Made by a program: the position numbers and the translations under genes
Part shown: one piece after another, positions 32,932 to 42,395 of the stretch
Layout of the letters: each line of letters starts with the position of its first letter
How positions within the stretch are numbered: position 1 is the first letter of the stretch
Notes under the pieces: generated by a model
The model's database searches: none
Told to the model about the DNA's origin: nothing
The model's input: the letters and a program-made list of their open reading frames with translations, nothing else
Assembly: GCA_024698345.1 (NCBI GenBank)
Contig: JAILRH010000111.1
Coordinates: 1 to 44,309, forward strand
Direction: 5' to 3'
DNA length: 44,309 nucleotides
Source of the DNA: Lachnospiraceae bacterium
GTDB lineage: Bacteria > Bacillota > Clostridia > Lachnospirales > Lachnospiraceae

Positions 32932-35388
32932 ATGAAGAAGGGGTTACAATTTAACAAAAATCTCGGAAGATTACTTAGCCTTGTACTCACATTAGCTTTG
33001 ATCGTTTCCGGAGTACCGGCGAAAAACACACAGGCAGCAGCACTGTCTAACATCAAGGGAAAGACATTCTTTTTCCTTGGATCATCAGTTACTTACGGAT
33101 ATGCAGCGGGAGGAGTTTCTTTTGCGGATTATATAGCGCAGAGAAATGATTGTACAAGCGTTAAGGAAGCAGTTTCCGGAACTACACTTGTTGACAACGG
33201 TTCGTCATCATACGTTCAGCGTATGCTGAAGAATTTCAACAGATCACAGCATTGCGATCATTTTATTTGTCAGCTGTCGACTAATGATGCTTCACAGAAC
33301 AAACCGCTTGGAAGTCTTAGTAGTTCATACAATTTATCAGACTTTGATACTTCTACAATCTACGGTGCAATTGAGTACATAGTATGTTTTGCAAAACAGA
33401 CTTGGAACTGTCCTGTGACATTCTACACAAACCCATACTATAACAATGGTAATTATCAGAACATGGTAAACGCAATTTACGCGGTAAAGGACAAATGGGG
33501 CATTGGTCTGATTGATATGTGGAACAATCAGGAAATGAGAAATATCAGCGCGGCGGACAGACAAAGATATATGGCGGATGACATTCATCCTACTGCAGCA
33601 GGATATTTGGAATGGTGGACTCCTATATTTGAAAATTATCTCCAGAATTACAATTACAGTAGTTCTCCAATAGAAGTAATCGGACTTCAGGCATCGTCTC
33701 CGTCGAACGGAACAATCAATGTAGTTTGGGGACAGACTCAGAGTCAGATAGACAATGGACAGAAATATAATGTATATGTAAATAATACAAAGAAATTATC
33801 AGCAGTAGCCTGTGGAAGTTACGATATTACAGGTCTTTCTTCAGGAACATACAATGTAAAAGTTACAGCAACACTTAACGGACAGGAAACATCTGGAGCT
33901 ACCACAAGTGTTACGGTAGCAGGCGGTTCAGAGAATCCTACAACTGCAAATTCAGATGGATTTGTTCAGGCAGGACAGAATTGGACAGACCTTAATAACT
34001 GGTCAGTATATTTTGCTTCAGGTTGGGCAAATGATCCTACAGGAAAATATAAGGACGGAGGTTCTTACAATGACTTTGCGGTGTTAATTGACAAAGCCAG
34101 CGGAGTTGATTGGGGAATTCAGTTGAAGACAAAGGAATTATCTGTAGAGAGTCAGAAGTCTTACACATGTAAAGTCAAGGTTACATCTAACATGGCAGTA
34201 AGTCAGCAGATGAGATTAAAAGACGATATCAGTCAGACAGATACTCTGTTTACATTAGCATCAGGATCAAATGAAATTACTCTTAATTTTACATCTGCTG
34301 ATAAGGCCCAGATATTCTTTGATTTAGGACAGGCACCGCAGAACCTGAAATTTGAAATTAAGGGATTTGAACTTATTAACAATGATGCACAGACACAGCC
34401 GCCTGAGACTACAACAGAGGAACCGACAACGAGAATATTTGATGCATTTGATATAATTGAGGCGGAGTACTTTGCAGAGCATCAGAACGGTGTTGTTGAT
34501 AATAATTCCAATGCAAGCGGCGGCCACAATGTGGGAGGAGTAATAGATCAGACAGTACTTCAGTATGATAATGTTGTGTTTAGTGAAGCTGCAGGAGGAA
34601 TGGAAATCTGCTATTCAAGCCCAAAATCGATTGCAAACGGAAATGCAGAAATCTATGTTGATAACATGAACAATAAGGTTGCTTCAATCAACCTTCCGAA
34701 TAACTCAACTGCATGGGAAACATACGGAACACATATTGCTCAGTTCGACACAAATATAAGTGCCGGAGTTCATACAATATTTATCAAATTTGTAACTACA
34801 TCTACAGAGAGATATGTTGCAAATGTTGACTGGTTCAGAATAATGAAAGCAACTGATTTTATAGATATAATCTATAGTGGAATTGATATTCTTGGATATC
34901 AGGTCAGCCATATTTCAAAAGGAATGAGAACGGTATATTGTGTAGACAGCACAATCAACGGACAGGCAGTTGTTGAGTCAGGACTTATTTATTCACTGAC
35001 AGATTACGCAAACGAGAATGAATTATATGTTGGAAGCCCAAACAGTAATGTAAAGAATTTTGCAAGTACATCAAACGGTATTGTTGATATACCGAATGCA
35101 CCGGCAGCTGCAACAAGTTATGCAATGACAATGCTTTTTGCAACAAATACGGCAGCAGAGCGTACTGCAGAGTGGAGAATACGTGCATATGCCAAATTGG
35201 CAGATGGCTCTTATGTATATACAAATTGCAAGACATATAGAATTTTCGACATTGCCCAGAAGTTATATGAGAGAAACATTATGCCTAATGAGGCTTCACA
35301 TAATTTCCTGTATACAGACATTTTGAAAATTGTAGATGCGAATTATGTTGAAAAGACATTTAAGTACAAAAATATGCTTGTGCGATAA
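32932..35388 (+). CDS. Secreted SGNH/GDSL esterase with Fn3, two CBM-like domains and the shared C-terminal module
   Basis: 818 aa, GGGAGG 6 nt before ATG. Seen: signal peptide (1 to about 36, ending TQAAA); SGNH hydrolase (about 40-243) with nucleophile Ser52 in LGSSVTYG, block II VSGTTL, Asn118 in LSTND and the catalytic pair Asp216/His219 in DDIHPTAAGY; an Fn3 domain (about 247-335); a jelly-roll CBM-like domain (about 342-483) related to that of the GH43 protein (shared WGIQ and LKF motifs); a Thr/Glu/Pro linker; a CBM6/35-like domain starting IIEAEYF (about 505-640); and the shared C-terminal module (about 650-818). A likely acetyl esterase for xylan or pectin, matching GH43 and GH115 in purpose (inference). 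It has its own promoter and terminator. Confidence 0.88.
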   Translation: MKKGLQFNKNLGRLLSLVLTLALIVSGVPAKNTQAAALSNIKGKTFFFLGSSVTYGYAAGGVSFADYIAQRNDCTSVKEAVSGTTLVDNGSSSYVQRMLKNFNRSQHCDHFICQLSTNDASQNKPLGSLSSSYNLSDFDTSTIYGAIEYIVCFAKQTWNCPVTFYTNPYYNNGNYQNMVNAIYAVKDKWGIGLIDMWNNQEMRNISAADRQRYMADDIHPTAAGYLEWWTPIFENYLQNYNYSSSPIEVIGLQASSPSNGTINVVWGQTQSQIDNGQKYNVYVNNTKKLSAVACGSYDITGLSSGTYNVKVTATLNGQETSGATTSVTVAGGSENPTTANSDGFVQAGQNWTDLNNWSVYFASGWANDPTGKYKDGGSYNDFAVLIDKASGVDWGIQLKTKELSVESQKSYTCKVKVTSNMAVSQQMRLKDDISQTDTLFTLASGSNEITLNFTSADKAQIFFDLGQAPQNLKFEIKGFELINNDAQTQPPETTTEEPTTRIFDAFDIIEAEYFAEHQNGVVDNNSNASGGHNVGGVIDQTVLQYDNVVFSEAAGGMEICYSSPKSIANGNAEIYVDNMNNKVASINLPNNSTAWETYGTHIAQFDTNISAGVHTIFIKFVTTSTERYVANVDWFRIMKATDFIDIIYSGIDILGYQVSHISKGMRTVYCVDSTINGQAVVESGLIYSLTDYANENELYVGSPNSNVKNFASTSNGIVDIPNAPAAATSYAMTMLFATNTAAERTAEWRIRAYAKLADGSYVYTNCKTYRIFDIAQKLYERNIMPNEASHNFLYTDILKIVDANYVEKTFKYKNMLVR

Positions 35389-35420
35389 TTAGATATTTCG
35401 AAGAATTATAAATATGATAA

Positions 35421-35454
35421 AAGGGATGCTGTAAGTAAAAAGACAGCATCCCTT
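35421..35454 (+). terminator. Hairpin terminator after the SGNH esterase gene
   Basis: AAGGGATGCTGT / ACAGCATCCCTT, perfect 12-bp stem, 10-nt loop; the following T content is low. Confidence 0.65.
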
Positions 35455-35483
35455 CTATTGATTTGTGCGAGTATGAATTTAAC

Positions 35484-35517
35484 AAAAAAAGAACATCCTT
35501 GTGGATGTTCTTTTTTT
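35484..35517. terminator. Strong bidirectional terminator
   Basis: Perfect 15-bp inverted repeat AAAAAAAGAACATCC / GGATGTTCTTTTTTT around a TTGT loop, 30 nt after the previous hairpin. Confidence 0.92.
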
Positions 35518-35880
35518 GATGATTGGAATGTAAAACCCTGTTGCCTTCTCCATGAATAAAGAAAAAAGGAAGTAATGAAAACTTTTAGTTCCCTTTCGGG
35601 AAATGCTCTTATATATTTGCAACCCCCATTGCTTAATATAAGAAACCCCTCTATATTCTTTCTTAACTACCCCACTGTCTCGAAAGAACCTAATACTTTA
35701 TATTTTAGTACCTCTCCTTTTGTTAATTTAATTCTAAAACAGATTTTTATATCTCTCAATAGTTTACCCCTCAAACGGATTAATCACCCCACGAACGGTA
35801 TATATGGAAAAAAAGAAATTGTTGAATTGGTGTTTTCTCCCTTTTTTGTTCGTCATAATTAGCAATCTAATGATAGGCTA
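35518..35880. other. Intergenic region with spaced CCCC boxes; no convincing gene
   Basis: A/T-rich sequence punctuated by ACCCC-like clusters at 35623, 35646, 35670, 35767 and 35787 (and ACCT variants at 35687 and 35710), several about 20-24 bp apart. A short frame at 35575-35862 has a fair ribosome site but an implausible composition. One small dyad, TTCCC-tttc-GGGAA, lies at 35589-35602. Confidence 0.4.
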
Positions 35881-35910
35881 TTGTTTTATTATAATGAAAT
35901 ATGATATAAT
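35881..35910 (+). promoter_or_regulatory. Promoter for the envelope block
   Basis: TTGTTT (35881-35886), 18-bp spacer, extended -10 TGATATAAT with TATAAT at 35905-35910. The leader of about 105 nt contains an imperfect hairpin around a TTTTTT loop (35927-35954). Confidence 0.6.
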
Positions 35911-36022
35911 ATATTACATTATGCGGGTCTATAACCTTTTTTGGGTTTTGACCAATATTTTGAACAGAAATGTGACAAAAATACGTTGTGTTTTTAAATT
36001 TTATTCAGATTGGGAGACAGGT

Positions 36023-36466
36023 ATGCTTAACAATGAAAAAATCATACTAATGACTAAGTTGGCGCTGTACGAACAGGGGAAAGGAAAAAAGAGTATCCCG
36101 GTAGGAAAATACTACAAGAGCGATTATGTGGGTATGCATCTTTTGAGTTCTTTTGTTTACATTAATGTTGCATATATTATTATCTTTGCAATATGGGTAG
36201 TACAAAACAGTGAGTCATTACTAAAAAAACTTACGACAGGAAAAATATTTGGCATAGTATTTTATGTGGTTGCAATTTATGTTGCTGTTGTAATTTTATA
36301 TCTGATAGCAAGTTATATTTACTTTGCATATAAGTACAAAAAAATACGAAGAAGTTTGAAAGGTTATCACTCAAATTTGAGACAACTTCAGAAGATTCAG
36401 GATATTGAAATCGAAAAGATGCTCAGTGACACTGAGAATAATATCCAGTTAGAGAACGAGATGTAG
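36023..36466 (+). CDS. Small two-helix membrane protein, 147 aa
   Basis: ATG 36023 is chosen because GGGAG lies 6 nt upstream; the longer frame from 35804 crosses the promoter and leader. Seen: a cytoplasmic N terminus with LALYEQGKGKKSIPVGKYYKSDYVG, two transmembrane helices (about 47-68 and 82-107), then a basic amphipathic C-terminal tail with coiled-coil character. I know this only as a conserved hypothetical type in Clostridia. The stop codon is embedded in the ribosome site of the next gene (TAGGAGG), so the two form a coupled pair. Confidence 0.75.
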   Translation: MLNNEKIILMTKLALYEQGKGKKSIPVGKYYKSDYVGMHLLSSFVYINVAYIIIFAIWVVQNSESLLKKLTTGKIFGIVFYVVAIYVAVVILYLIASYIYFAYKYKKIRRSLKGYHSNLRQLQKIQDIEIEKMLSDTENNIQLENEM

Positions 36467-36479
36467 GAGGCAGTAAACA

Positions 36480-37448
36480 GTGACACATATATTAGAATTT
36501 AGAGATATGTTAAAAAGATTTTATGCACAGTATGAGATGTTTGTACTTGCATTGTTCAAGTTTGTTCTTGTGCTGATATGTATGCTTCTTGTAAAAAAAC
36601 ACATAGGGTATATGGACAAGTTGCAGACAACGTCAGTTATTTTGGCAGTTTCATTTTTATCGGCATTTTTACCGTTTGGGCTTGTTATACTGATACTTTC
36701 AATTATTATTCTTGCAAACATTTATGCACTATCAATGCCGCTTGCAGGTGTGGTACTGGGGATAATGCTTGTTATGTTTATTCTCTATTACAGATTTACA
36801 CCAAAGGAAGCTATCACAGTAGTATTGGTGCCTATGATGTTTTATCTCAAGATTCCATATATAATTCCGATAGTAGTAGGGTTGGTGGCAACACCAGTCG
36901 CAATTGTTGCAGTGGCATTTGGAACAATAACATATTACATGATTTACATTATTTCTACTAATGCAGCAATTATTAATAATATGGAGACAGACACACCTCT
37001 TAAGCAGATTAATTATTATGTGTCGATGCTTGTAGAGAATAAAGAAATGTATTTTATAATTAGCATTTTTACTGTAATAATTCTCATCGTTTATCTTATT
37101 AAGAGAATGTCAGTAAATAATGCGTGGACAACTGCAATTATTGTCGGAGGAAGTTTTGAACTTGTTGGATTTATTGTATTGGGAATGATGATGAATTCTA
37201 AGCCTTCGGTTGTATCTGTTGTAATCGGAACAATCGTATCTATAGTCTTATCAATAATTATTCAGTTCTTTATTTTCTCACTGGATTACAGCAGAACTGA
37301 GCATACTCAGTTTGAGGATGACGATTATTACTACTACGTAAAAGCAGTTCCTAAGATTAATGTTACTGCTCCTCAGATTAATGTTAAGAGAATAAATGCG
37401 AAGAGAGAAAAGAAAGTAAAAGAAAAAACAAAAGAGAAGAAAAAATAA
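36480..37448 (+). CDS. Polytopic membrane protein with basic C-terminal tail, 322 aa
   Basis: GTG start at 36480 with TAGGAGG 9 nt upstream, 13 nt after the previous gene. Seen: about seven or eight hydrophobic helices between residues 18 and 268, no recognised catalytic motif, then a cytoplasmic tail with an acidic-Tyr cluster (EDDDYYYY) and a Lys/Glu/Arg-rich end. It sits directly upstream of cdaA with the smaller membrane protein, which suggests an envelope role, but the family is not recognised. Confidence 0.75.
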   Translation: MTHILEFRDMLKRFYAQYEMFVLALFKFVLVLICMLLVKKHIGYMDKLQTTSVILAVSFLSAFLPFGLVILILSIIILANIYALSMPLAGVVLGIMLVMFILYYRFTPKEAITVVLVPMMFYLKIPYIIPIVVGLVATPVAIVAVAFGTITYYMIYIISTNAAIINNMETDTPLKQINYYVSMLVENKEMYFIISIFTVIILIVYLIKRMSVNNAWTTAIIVGGSFELVGFIVLGMMMNSKPSVVSVVIGTIVSIVLSIIIQFFIFSLDYSRTEHTQFEDDDYYYYVKAVPKINVTAPQINVKRINAKREKKVKEKTKEKKK

Positions 37449-37500
37449 AATAAAAGAAAAAATATAATAAAAGAAAAAATAAAAAATAATTTGTATGCGA
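37449..37500 (+). repeat. A-rich duplicated unit after the membrane protein stop
   Basis: ATAAAAGAAAAAAT occurs twice in a row within an A/T-only stretch directly after the stop codon, another end-of-gene duplication. Confidence 0.5.
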
Positions 37501-37564
37501 TAAATCAGAACTTTTAAGAGGTTTAATACTATACAGCATAATCACAAAGAAAGGAAGTGACGTA

Positions 37565-38449
37565 ATGACTATAATGTTTCAGTATGTAAGGGATTTCGTT
37601 GAGAAATATCTTACTATGCCAAAATTATATATTAGTGACGCGATTGAAGTGTTTATTATTGCGATTATAGTTTATTACGTTATGTTATGGTTCAAGAAGA
37701 CAAGAGCATGGGTCATCTTTAAAGGAATAATAGTTCTTGTTCTGTTTCTGATTTTGGCGGCAGTATTTAATCTTTCAACAATTTTGTGGATTGCCAATAA
37801 GACTTTGAGCGTTGGTATTATTGCAATTGTAGTTATTTTCCAGCCGGAACTTAGAAGGGCTTTAGAGGATCTTGGAAACAGAAATATTATTTTGAATTTA
37901 TTTAAGAACAGTGATGGAGAAAAAGGGAGATTTTCAGACCGCTCAATGGAAGAAATAATAAGAGCGACACTTGAACTTGCAAAGGCAAAAACCGGAGCAT
38001 TGATTGTTATAGAAGAAGACAATGATTTGTCCAGATATGATGAGACCGGAATAGAGATAGATTCGCATATCAGCAGTCAGTTATTAATTAATATATTTGA
38101 ACATAACACACCTCTTCATGACGGTGCAGTATTGATAAGAAATGACAGAATCAGTTCTGCAACATGTTATCTCCCGTTGTCAGAGAGTCTTTCACTTAGT
38201 AAGGAACTGGGAACAAGACACAGAGCAGGAGTGGGAGTGACCGAAGTTACAGACTGTCTGGTTATTATTGTTTCCGAGGAGACAGGTAGTATTTCAATTG
38301 CATCAAATGGCAAACTTATCAGATATGCTGATGCAGCAATACTAAAGAATGAGCTTATTAAGGTTCAGAATAAGCCGGTTCCAAAGGAAAAGAAAATAAA
38401 AAACAGAATAAGCAAAGGAGGCGAGGAGAATGAAGTCGAATCTGAATAA
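37565..38449 (+). CDS. cdaA: Membrane diadenylate cyclase CdaA
   Basis: 294 aa. Makes c-di-AMP from two ATP, controlling potassium, osmotic and wall balance. Seen: three N-terminal transmembrane helices (about 22-90), then the DAC domain with FQPELRRALEDLG, the active-site DGA (Asp186-Gly-Ala188) and RHR (Arg218-His-Arg220), and a basic C-terminal tail. AAAGGAAG precedes ATG. It overlaps the YbbR-domain gene by 20 bp, the standard cdaA-cdaR arrangement of Firmicutes. Confidence 0.95.
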   Translation: MTIMFQYVRDFVEKYLTMPKLYISDAIEVFIIAIIVYYVMLWFKKTRAWVIFKGIIVLVLFLILAAVFNLSTILWIANKTLSVGIIAIVVIFQPELRRALEDLGNRNIILNLFKNSDGEKGRFSDRSMEEIIRATLELAKAKTGALIVIEEDNDLSRYDETGIEIDSHISSQLLINIFEHNTPLHDGAVLIRNDRISSATCYLPLSESLSLSKELGTRHRAGVGVTEVTDCLVIIVSEETGSISIASNGKLIRYADAAILKNELIKVQNKPVPKEKKIKNRISKGGEENEVESE

Positions 38450-39692
38450 CCTCATGATGATGATAACAAACAACTGGCTTCTGAAATTGTTTGCTTTGTT
38501 GCTGGCATCAGTAATATGGTTGGCTGTAGTTAACATTAATGACCCTACAAAGACCGTAACTATATACAATGTTCCTATCCAAATTGTTGATGATGAAGTA
38601 ATCACGGATATGAATCAGACATATAAGATAAATGATTCCCAGTATGTCAATGTTACGGTAGCGGGAAGGAGATCCGTAATAAAGGAACTGACTGCTTCAA
38701 GTTTTACGGCAAAAGCTTCCATGGCAGAACTCTCGCTTGCTAATTCAATACCGGTTGAAGTAGAGATTACAAATAATAATATTGCCAAAAAAGTTACTGT
38801 TTCAAAGCAGTCTGTAAATCAGATTTCAGTGGATATAGAAGACGTGCTGACAAAAACTTACAGCATAGAGACTAAGATTATCGGTCAGGTAGAAAAAAAT
38901 TATGAAATCAGTGATATAAAGGTTGCAAAGAATAAGATAGATATTACAGCTCCCGAATCAATACACGAAAAGATTAATTCGGTAATTGTTCCTATAGACG
39001 TAAACGGAGCGACTGAATCTTTTACAGATAAATACAAGATTGATTTGCTGGATGTGGAAGGAAATGTAATAAAGAAGAATAGCAGTATTGTTTTGGCAAA
39101 GAAGAAAGCTAAAGTTACAGTTACACTGCTAAAGCTTGTGTCAGTTTCCCTCAACGTCAAATTAAAAGGTGAATTGTCAAGTGATTGTGAAATCAGCAGC
39201 GTGGAAACATCGCCGGACAATATTATAATATGTGGAAAACCTGAGAATGTTGAAGGAATTGAATCACTTACCATTGACGGTGACGATGCGGATATTACCG
39301 GATTGACAGCAGATGTTGAGAGAAAGGTTGATCTTGTTCAGTATCTTCCAGCAGGAACAAGAATAAAAGGAGACGGAGTTACAACTCTTACAATAAAGGT
39401 AAAACAAAACGAGATTACGCGAGATATTAAAATGTCTTCATCTAATATTCAGCTGACAGACCTTCCTGAGAAGATGAAAGGAACAGTAATTTCAGAGAGT
39501 GTTGTCATTACTCTGCGAGGTAAGAAAACCGAGCTTGACAAAATCAACAAGCATAATATTAAGCTTGCAACAGAATCTTTGAGCGGTTATGAAACAGGAA
39601 AGTACACAGTCAAAGTAACAGCTGAAGTTGATTCAAGTGTTAAAGTTGAAAATATTGATGATGTCAAGATTAAATTGGAAGCAAAAAAATGA
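38430..39692 (+). CDS. cdaR: YbbR-domain regulator of CdaA
   Basis: 420 aa. Seen: a single N-terminal transmembrane anchor (about 15-34, WLLKLFALLLASVIWLAVV) followed by tandem extracytoplasmic YbbR domains (about four, beta-rich, starting KTVTIYNVPIQIV). Known CdaR proteins bind CdaA and modulate its activity. It overlaps the cdaA end by 20 bp. GlmM, usually next in this cluster, is absent; galE follows after a 17-bp tandem repeat that begins at the cdaR stop codon. Confidence 0.92.
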   Translation: MKSNLNNLMMMITNNWLLKLFALLLASVIWLAVVNINDPTKTVTIYNVPIQIVDDEVITDMNQTYKINDSQYVNVTVAGRRSVIKELTASSFTAKASMAELSLANSIPVEVEITNNNIAKKVTVSKQSVNQISVDIEDVLTKTYSIETKIIGQVEKNYEISDIKVAKNKIDITAPESIHEKINSVIVPIDVNGATESFTDKYKIDLLDVEGNVIKKNSSIVLAKKKAKVTVTLLKLVSVSLNVKLKGELSSDCEISSVETSPDNIIICGKPENVEGIESLTIDGDDADITGLTADVERKVDLVQYLPAGTRIKGDGVTTLTIKVKQNEITRDIKMSSSNIQLTDLPEKMKGTVISESVVITLRGKKTELDKINKHNIKLATESLSGYETGKYTVKVTAEVDSSVKVENIDDVKIKLEAKK

Positions 39693-39756
39693 GTATAAAC
39701 AAATAATGAGTATAAACAAATAATAAGCATAAACAAATAATAAGCATAAACAAATA
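39689..39756 (+). repeat. 17-bp tandem repeat (x4) starting at the cdaR stop codon
   Basis: ATGAGTATAAACAAATA (39689-39705, 39706-39722), then ATAAGCATAAACAAATA (39723-39739, 39740-39756). The first unit contains the TGA stop of cdaR; the array fills most of the space to galE. Confidence 0.95.
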
Positions 39757-39776
39757 ATAAAATTAAGGAGATTGAT

Positions 39777-40796
39777 ATGGGTAAGATTTTAGTAACAGGC
39801 GGTGCAGGCTATATTGGAAGCCACACTTGTGTTGAACTTATTAATGCAGGATATGATGTTGTAGTTTTAGATAATTTGTCTAACTCTAGTGAGAAATCAC
39901 TGGACAGAGTAAAGAAACTTACTGGAAAAGAAGTAAAGTTCTATAAAGGTGATATTCTCGACAGAGATATTCTGAATAAAATAATGACTGAAGAGGACAT
40001 TACAAGCTGTATTCACTTTGCAGGTTTAAAAGCAGTTGGTGAATCTGTTGCAAAGCCTTGGGAATATTACAACAACAATATTAACGGAACATTGACACTT
40101 GTTGACGTTATGAGAAATCATGGATGCAAGAATATTATTTTCTCATCCTCAGCTACTGTATATGGTGATCCGGTTCAGATTCCTATTACTGAGGAATGTC
40201 CAAAAGGACAGTGCACAAATCCATATGGATGGACAAAGTCGATGCTTGAACAGATTTTGATGGATATGCAAAAAGCCGATCCTGAGTGGAATGTTATTCT
40301 TCTCAGATATTTCAATCCTATAGGAGCACATGAGAGTGGAATTATGGGTGAGAATCCAAATGGAATTCCAAACAATCTTATGCCATATATAACACAGGTT
40401 GCAGTTGGTAAGCTTGAGCAGCTTGGAGTGTTTGGTGATGATTATGATACACCGGATGGAACAGGAGTGAGAGATTATATCCATGTTGTTGATTTGGCAG
40501 ACGGTCATGTAAAAGCATTAAAGAAGATAGAAGAAAATGCCGGATTAAAGATTTATAATCTTGGAACCGGACATGGATACAGTGTTCTCGACATCGTTAA
40601 GAATTTTGAGGAAGCAAATGATATAAAGATTCCTTATGTTATAAAGGATAGAAGACCTGGGGATATTGCAACTTGCTATTGTGATCCTTCAAAAGCTGAG
40701 AGTGAAATGGGCTGGAAGGCTAAGTTTGGAATAAAAGAAATGTGTCGTGATTCATGGAACTGGCAGAAGAATAATCCAAACGGATATGAGGATTAA
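39777..40796 (+). CDS. galE: UDP-glucose 4-epimerase
   Basis: 339 aa, the usual length. Interconverts UDP-glucose and UDP-galactose, feeding surface glycans. Seen: N-terminal Rossmann motif GGAGYIGSH (GxxGxxG at residues 8-14), SSSATVYG, the catalytic Tyr150-xxx-Lys154 in [12 protein letters not shown], and the C-terminal [17 protein letters not shown] and RRPGDIA signatures. TAAGGAG precedes ATG. It is probably cotranscribed with cdaAR, since no terminator intervenes. Confidence 0.96.
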   Translation: MGKILVTGGAGYIGSHTCVELINAGYDVVVLDNLSNSSEKSLDRVKKLTGKEVKFYKGDILDRDILNKIMTEEDITSCIHFAGLKAVGESVAKPWEYYNNNINGTLTLVDVMRNHGCKNIIFSSSATVYGDPVQIPITEECPKGQCTNPYGWTKSMLEQILMDMQKADPEWNVILLRYFNPIGAHESGIMGENPNGIPNNLMPYITQVAVGKLEQLGVFGDDYDTPDGTGVRDYIHVVDLADGHVKALKKIEENAGLKIYNLGTGHGYSVLDIVKNFEEANDIKIPYVIKDRRPGDIATCYCDPSKAESEMGWKAKFGIKEMCRDSWNWQKNNPNGYED

Positions 40797-40895
40797 TTAA
40801 TACCGGATTTGTGAGAAAATGTAGAAAAAAGATAGAAATATGATTTAAAAGAATCGATAGATTTTAATAAATACGCAAGAAGATGGGAGATTATA

Positions 40896-42233
40896 ATGGG
40901 TAATACAAGGTCAAAAGCCAAAATATTGAGGTCTTTGAAACGAAAAAAGATAATATTGACTATTATAGAGTGCTTTTTTGCATTAATTTTTATTGCGTTA
41001 GGAGTTGTAGTTCTTGTCCCTTCTGTCAGAACTCAGGCAATGCAGACGCTGGCGCAGTCACCATTTGGTAAAAATATTATAAGTATGTTTGCCAAAGAAA
41101 AGTTTGATAATTCTTCAATATATGATAGTGATTTTGATGATGCAGCCATAGAAGTGAATGATATGGAGTACAATTATTCCAGTGAATATACTGAGTTTAT
41201 TATGTTTGGTATCGATTCGAGAGACAGTACTTTTGATGAGGGAACAAACAGTGATTCCATGGTTATTGTAAGTGTTCACAATACTACCGGTGAAGTGAAT
41301 ATGGTATCCCTTTACAGAGATACTTATCTTAGAATATATAACAACGACGGTTCTTACAGATACAGTAAATTAAACAGCGCATACAGCAGTGGAGGAGCTG
41401 CAGGTGCAATAAATACAATCAATAAGAATCTTGACATGCAAATTAAAGATTATGTGACCGTTAATTTCTCGGGAGTTGCGGAAATTATTGATTCATTAGG
41501 TGGAATTGAAGTTAATCTTACTGATGATGAGGTCTCACAGCTTAATCATCATTTGAAAAGTACTCTCAGTTCAACAGGGGAGTATTCGCCAAAGGTTACA
41601 TCCGGTGGAAAGAATGTTCATCTCAACGGATTACAGGCTACAACATACTGTAGAATACGTAAAGCAACATTCTATGATCCTGAGACAGGTAACAGAGTAA
41701 ATGACGATTACGGAAGAGCGGCCAGACAGCGTCTGGTGGTTATGAAACTTGTAGACAAAGCAAAGAAAGCAGGAATGACCGAACTGCAGGAGATGATGGA
41801 TACAGTTCTCAATTCCAAAACAAAGGGACAGGATCAGATTGTAAAGACAAGCTTCAGTATGGAAGAAATGGTTGATATGCTGCCTATTATTTTCAAGTTT
41901 TCTCTTGGACAGAGCAGCGGTTTTCCAAGAAAGCTTACAACCAAATCTATAAATGGTGCTGATTGTGTATTGGCAAAAGGACTTAGCAGAAATGTTAAGA
42001 TTTTGCATAAGTTCTTATACGGTGAAGAAGATTATGTTCCTACCCCGACAGTAGACGAAATCAGCAATGAAATCAAATACAGTACCGGTATTGATAATGA
42101 TGGTTCAGATGATAACGTAGACGATACCATTTTAAAAACTACAGAAGAAACAGAAAGTACATCAGTGGCAAATGAGAATGTAGATGACATGAATTTTGAC
42201 TACGATGATAAGGGAAAGAGTGATTTTTATTAA
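40896..42233 (+). CDS. LytR-CpsA-Psr family wall-polymer ligase
   Basis: 445 aa, GGGAG about 8 nt before ATG. LCP proteins attach teichoic-acid-like or capsular polymers to peptidoglycan on the outer face of the membrane. Seen: basic N terminus, one transmembrane helix (about 19-41), then the LCP domain (about 105-310) with MFGIDSRD, GTNSDSMVIVSV, VSLYRDTYLRI, FSGVAEIIDSLGGIEV, the Arg-rich CRIRK and DDYGRAARQR, then a C-terminal acidic/Thr-rich tail. The tail is low complexity. It probably works with the envelope genes around it. Confidence 0.92.
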   Translation: MGNTRSKAKILRSLKRKKIILTIIECFFALIFIALGVVVLVPSVRTQAMQTLAQSPFGKNIISMFAKEKFDNSSIYDSDFDDAAIEVNDMEYNYSSEYTEFIMFGIDSRDSTFDEGTNSDSMVIVSVHNTTGEVNMVSLYRDTYLRIYNNDGSYRYSKLNSAYSSGGAAGAINTINKNLDMQIKDYVTVNFSGVAEIIDSLGGIEVNLTDDEVSQLNHHLKSTLSSTGEYSPKVTSGGKNVHLNGLQATTYCRIRKATFYDPETGNRVNDDYGRAARQRLVVMKLVDKAKKAGMTELQEMMDTVLNSKTKGQDQIVKTSFSMEEMVDMLPIIFKFSLGQSSGFPRKLTTKSINGADCVLAKGLSRNVKILHKFLYGEEDYVPTPTVDEISNEIKYSTGIDNDGSDDNVDDTILKTTEETESTSVANENVDDMNFDYDDKGKSDFY

Positions 42234-42297
42234 AAAAATGTAGATTATGTGTCTTAAGTTCAGTTCAATTTTTTTTGACAGTACAAACACAAAAGAG

Positions 42298-42321
42298 TCA
42301 CATTTTGGCAATACAATGTGA
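42298..42321. promoter_or_regulatory. Candidate operator dyad upstream of htrA
   Basis: TCACATT-N10-AATGTGA, a perfect 7-bp dyad between LCP and htrA, just downstream of a consensus TTGACA (42275-42280). No equally good -10 is seen at 17 bp. It could bind a stress regulator. Confidence 0.4.
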
Positions 42322-42395
42322 GCAAATGAAAATACTTATTGAATAAATAAGCACTTTAATTTTTCATAAATTCGTTGCTTAAGGAGGAAAGAGCT

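Noticed and set aside
35575-35862. 95-aa frame with a fair ribosome site
   Set aside because: Few charged residues, no domain, C-box-driven prolines, and it runs into the region where the real gene's leader begins. Kept only as a note on the intergenic region.
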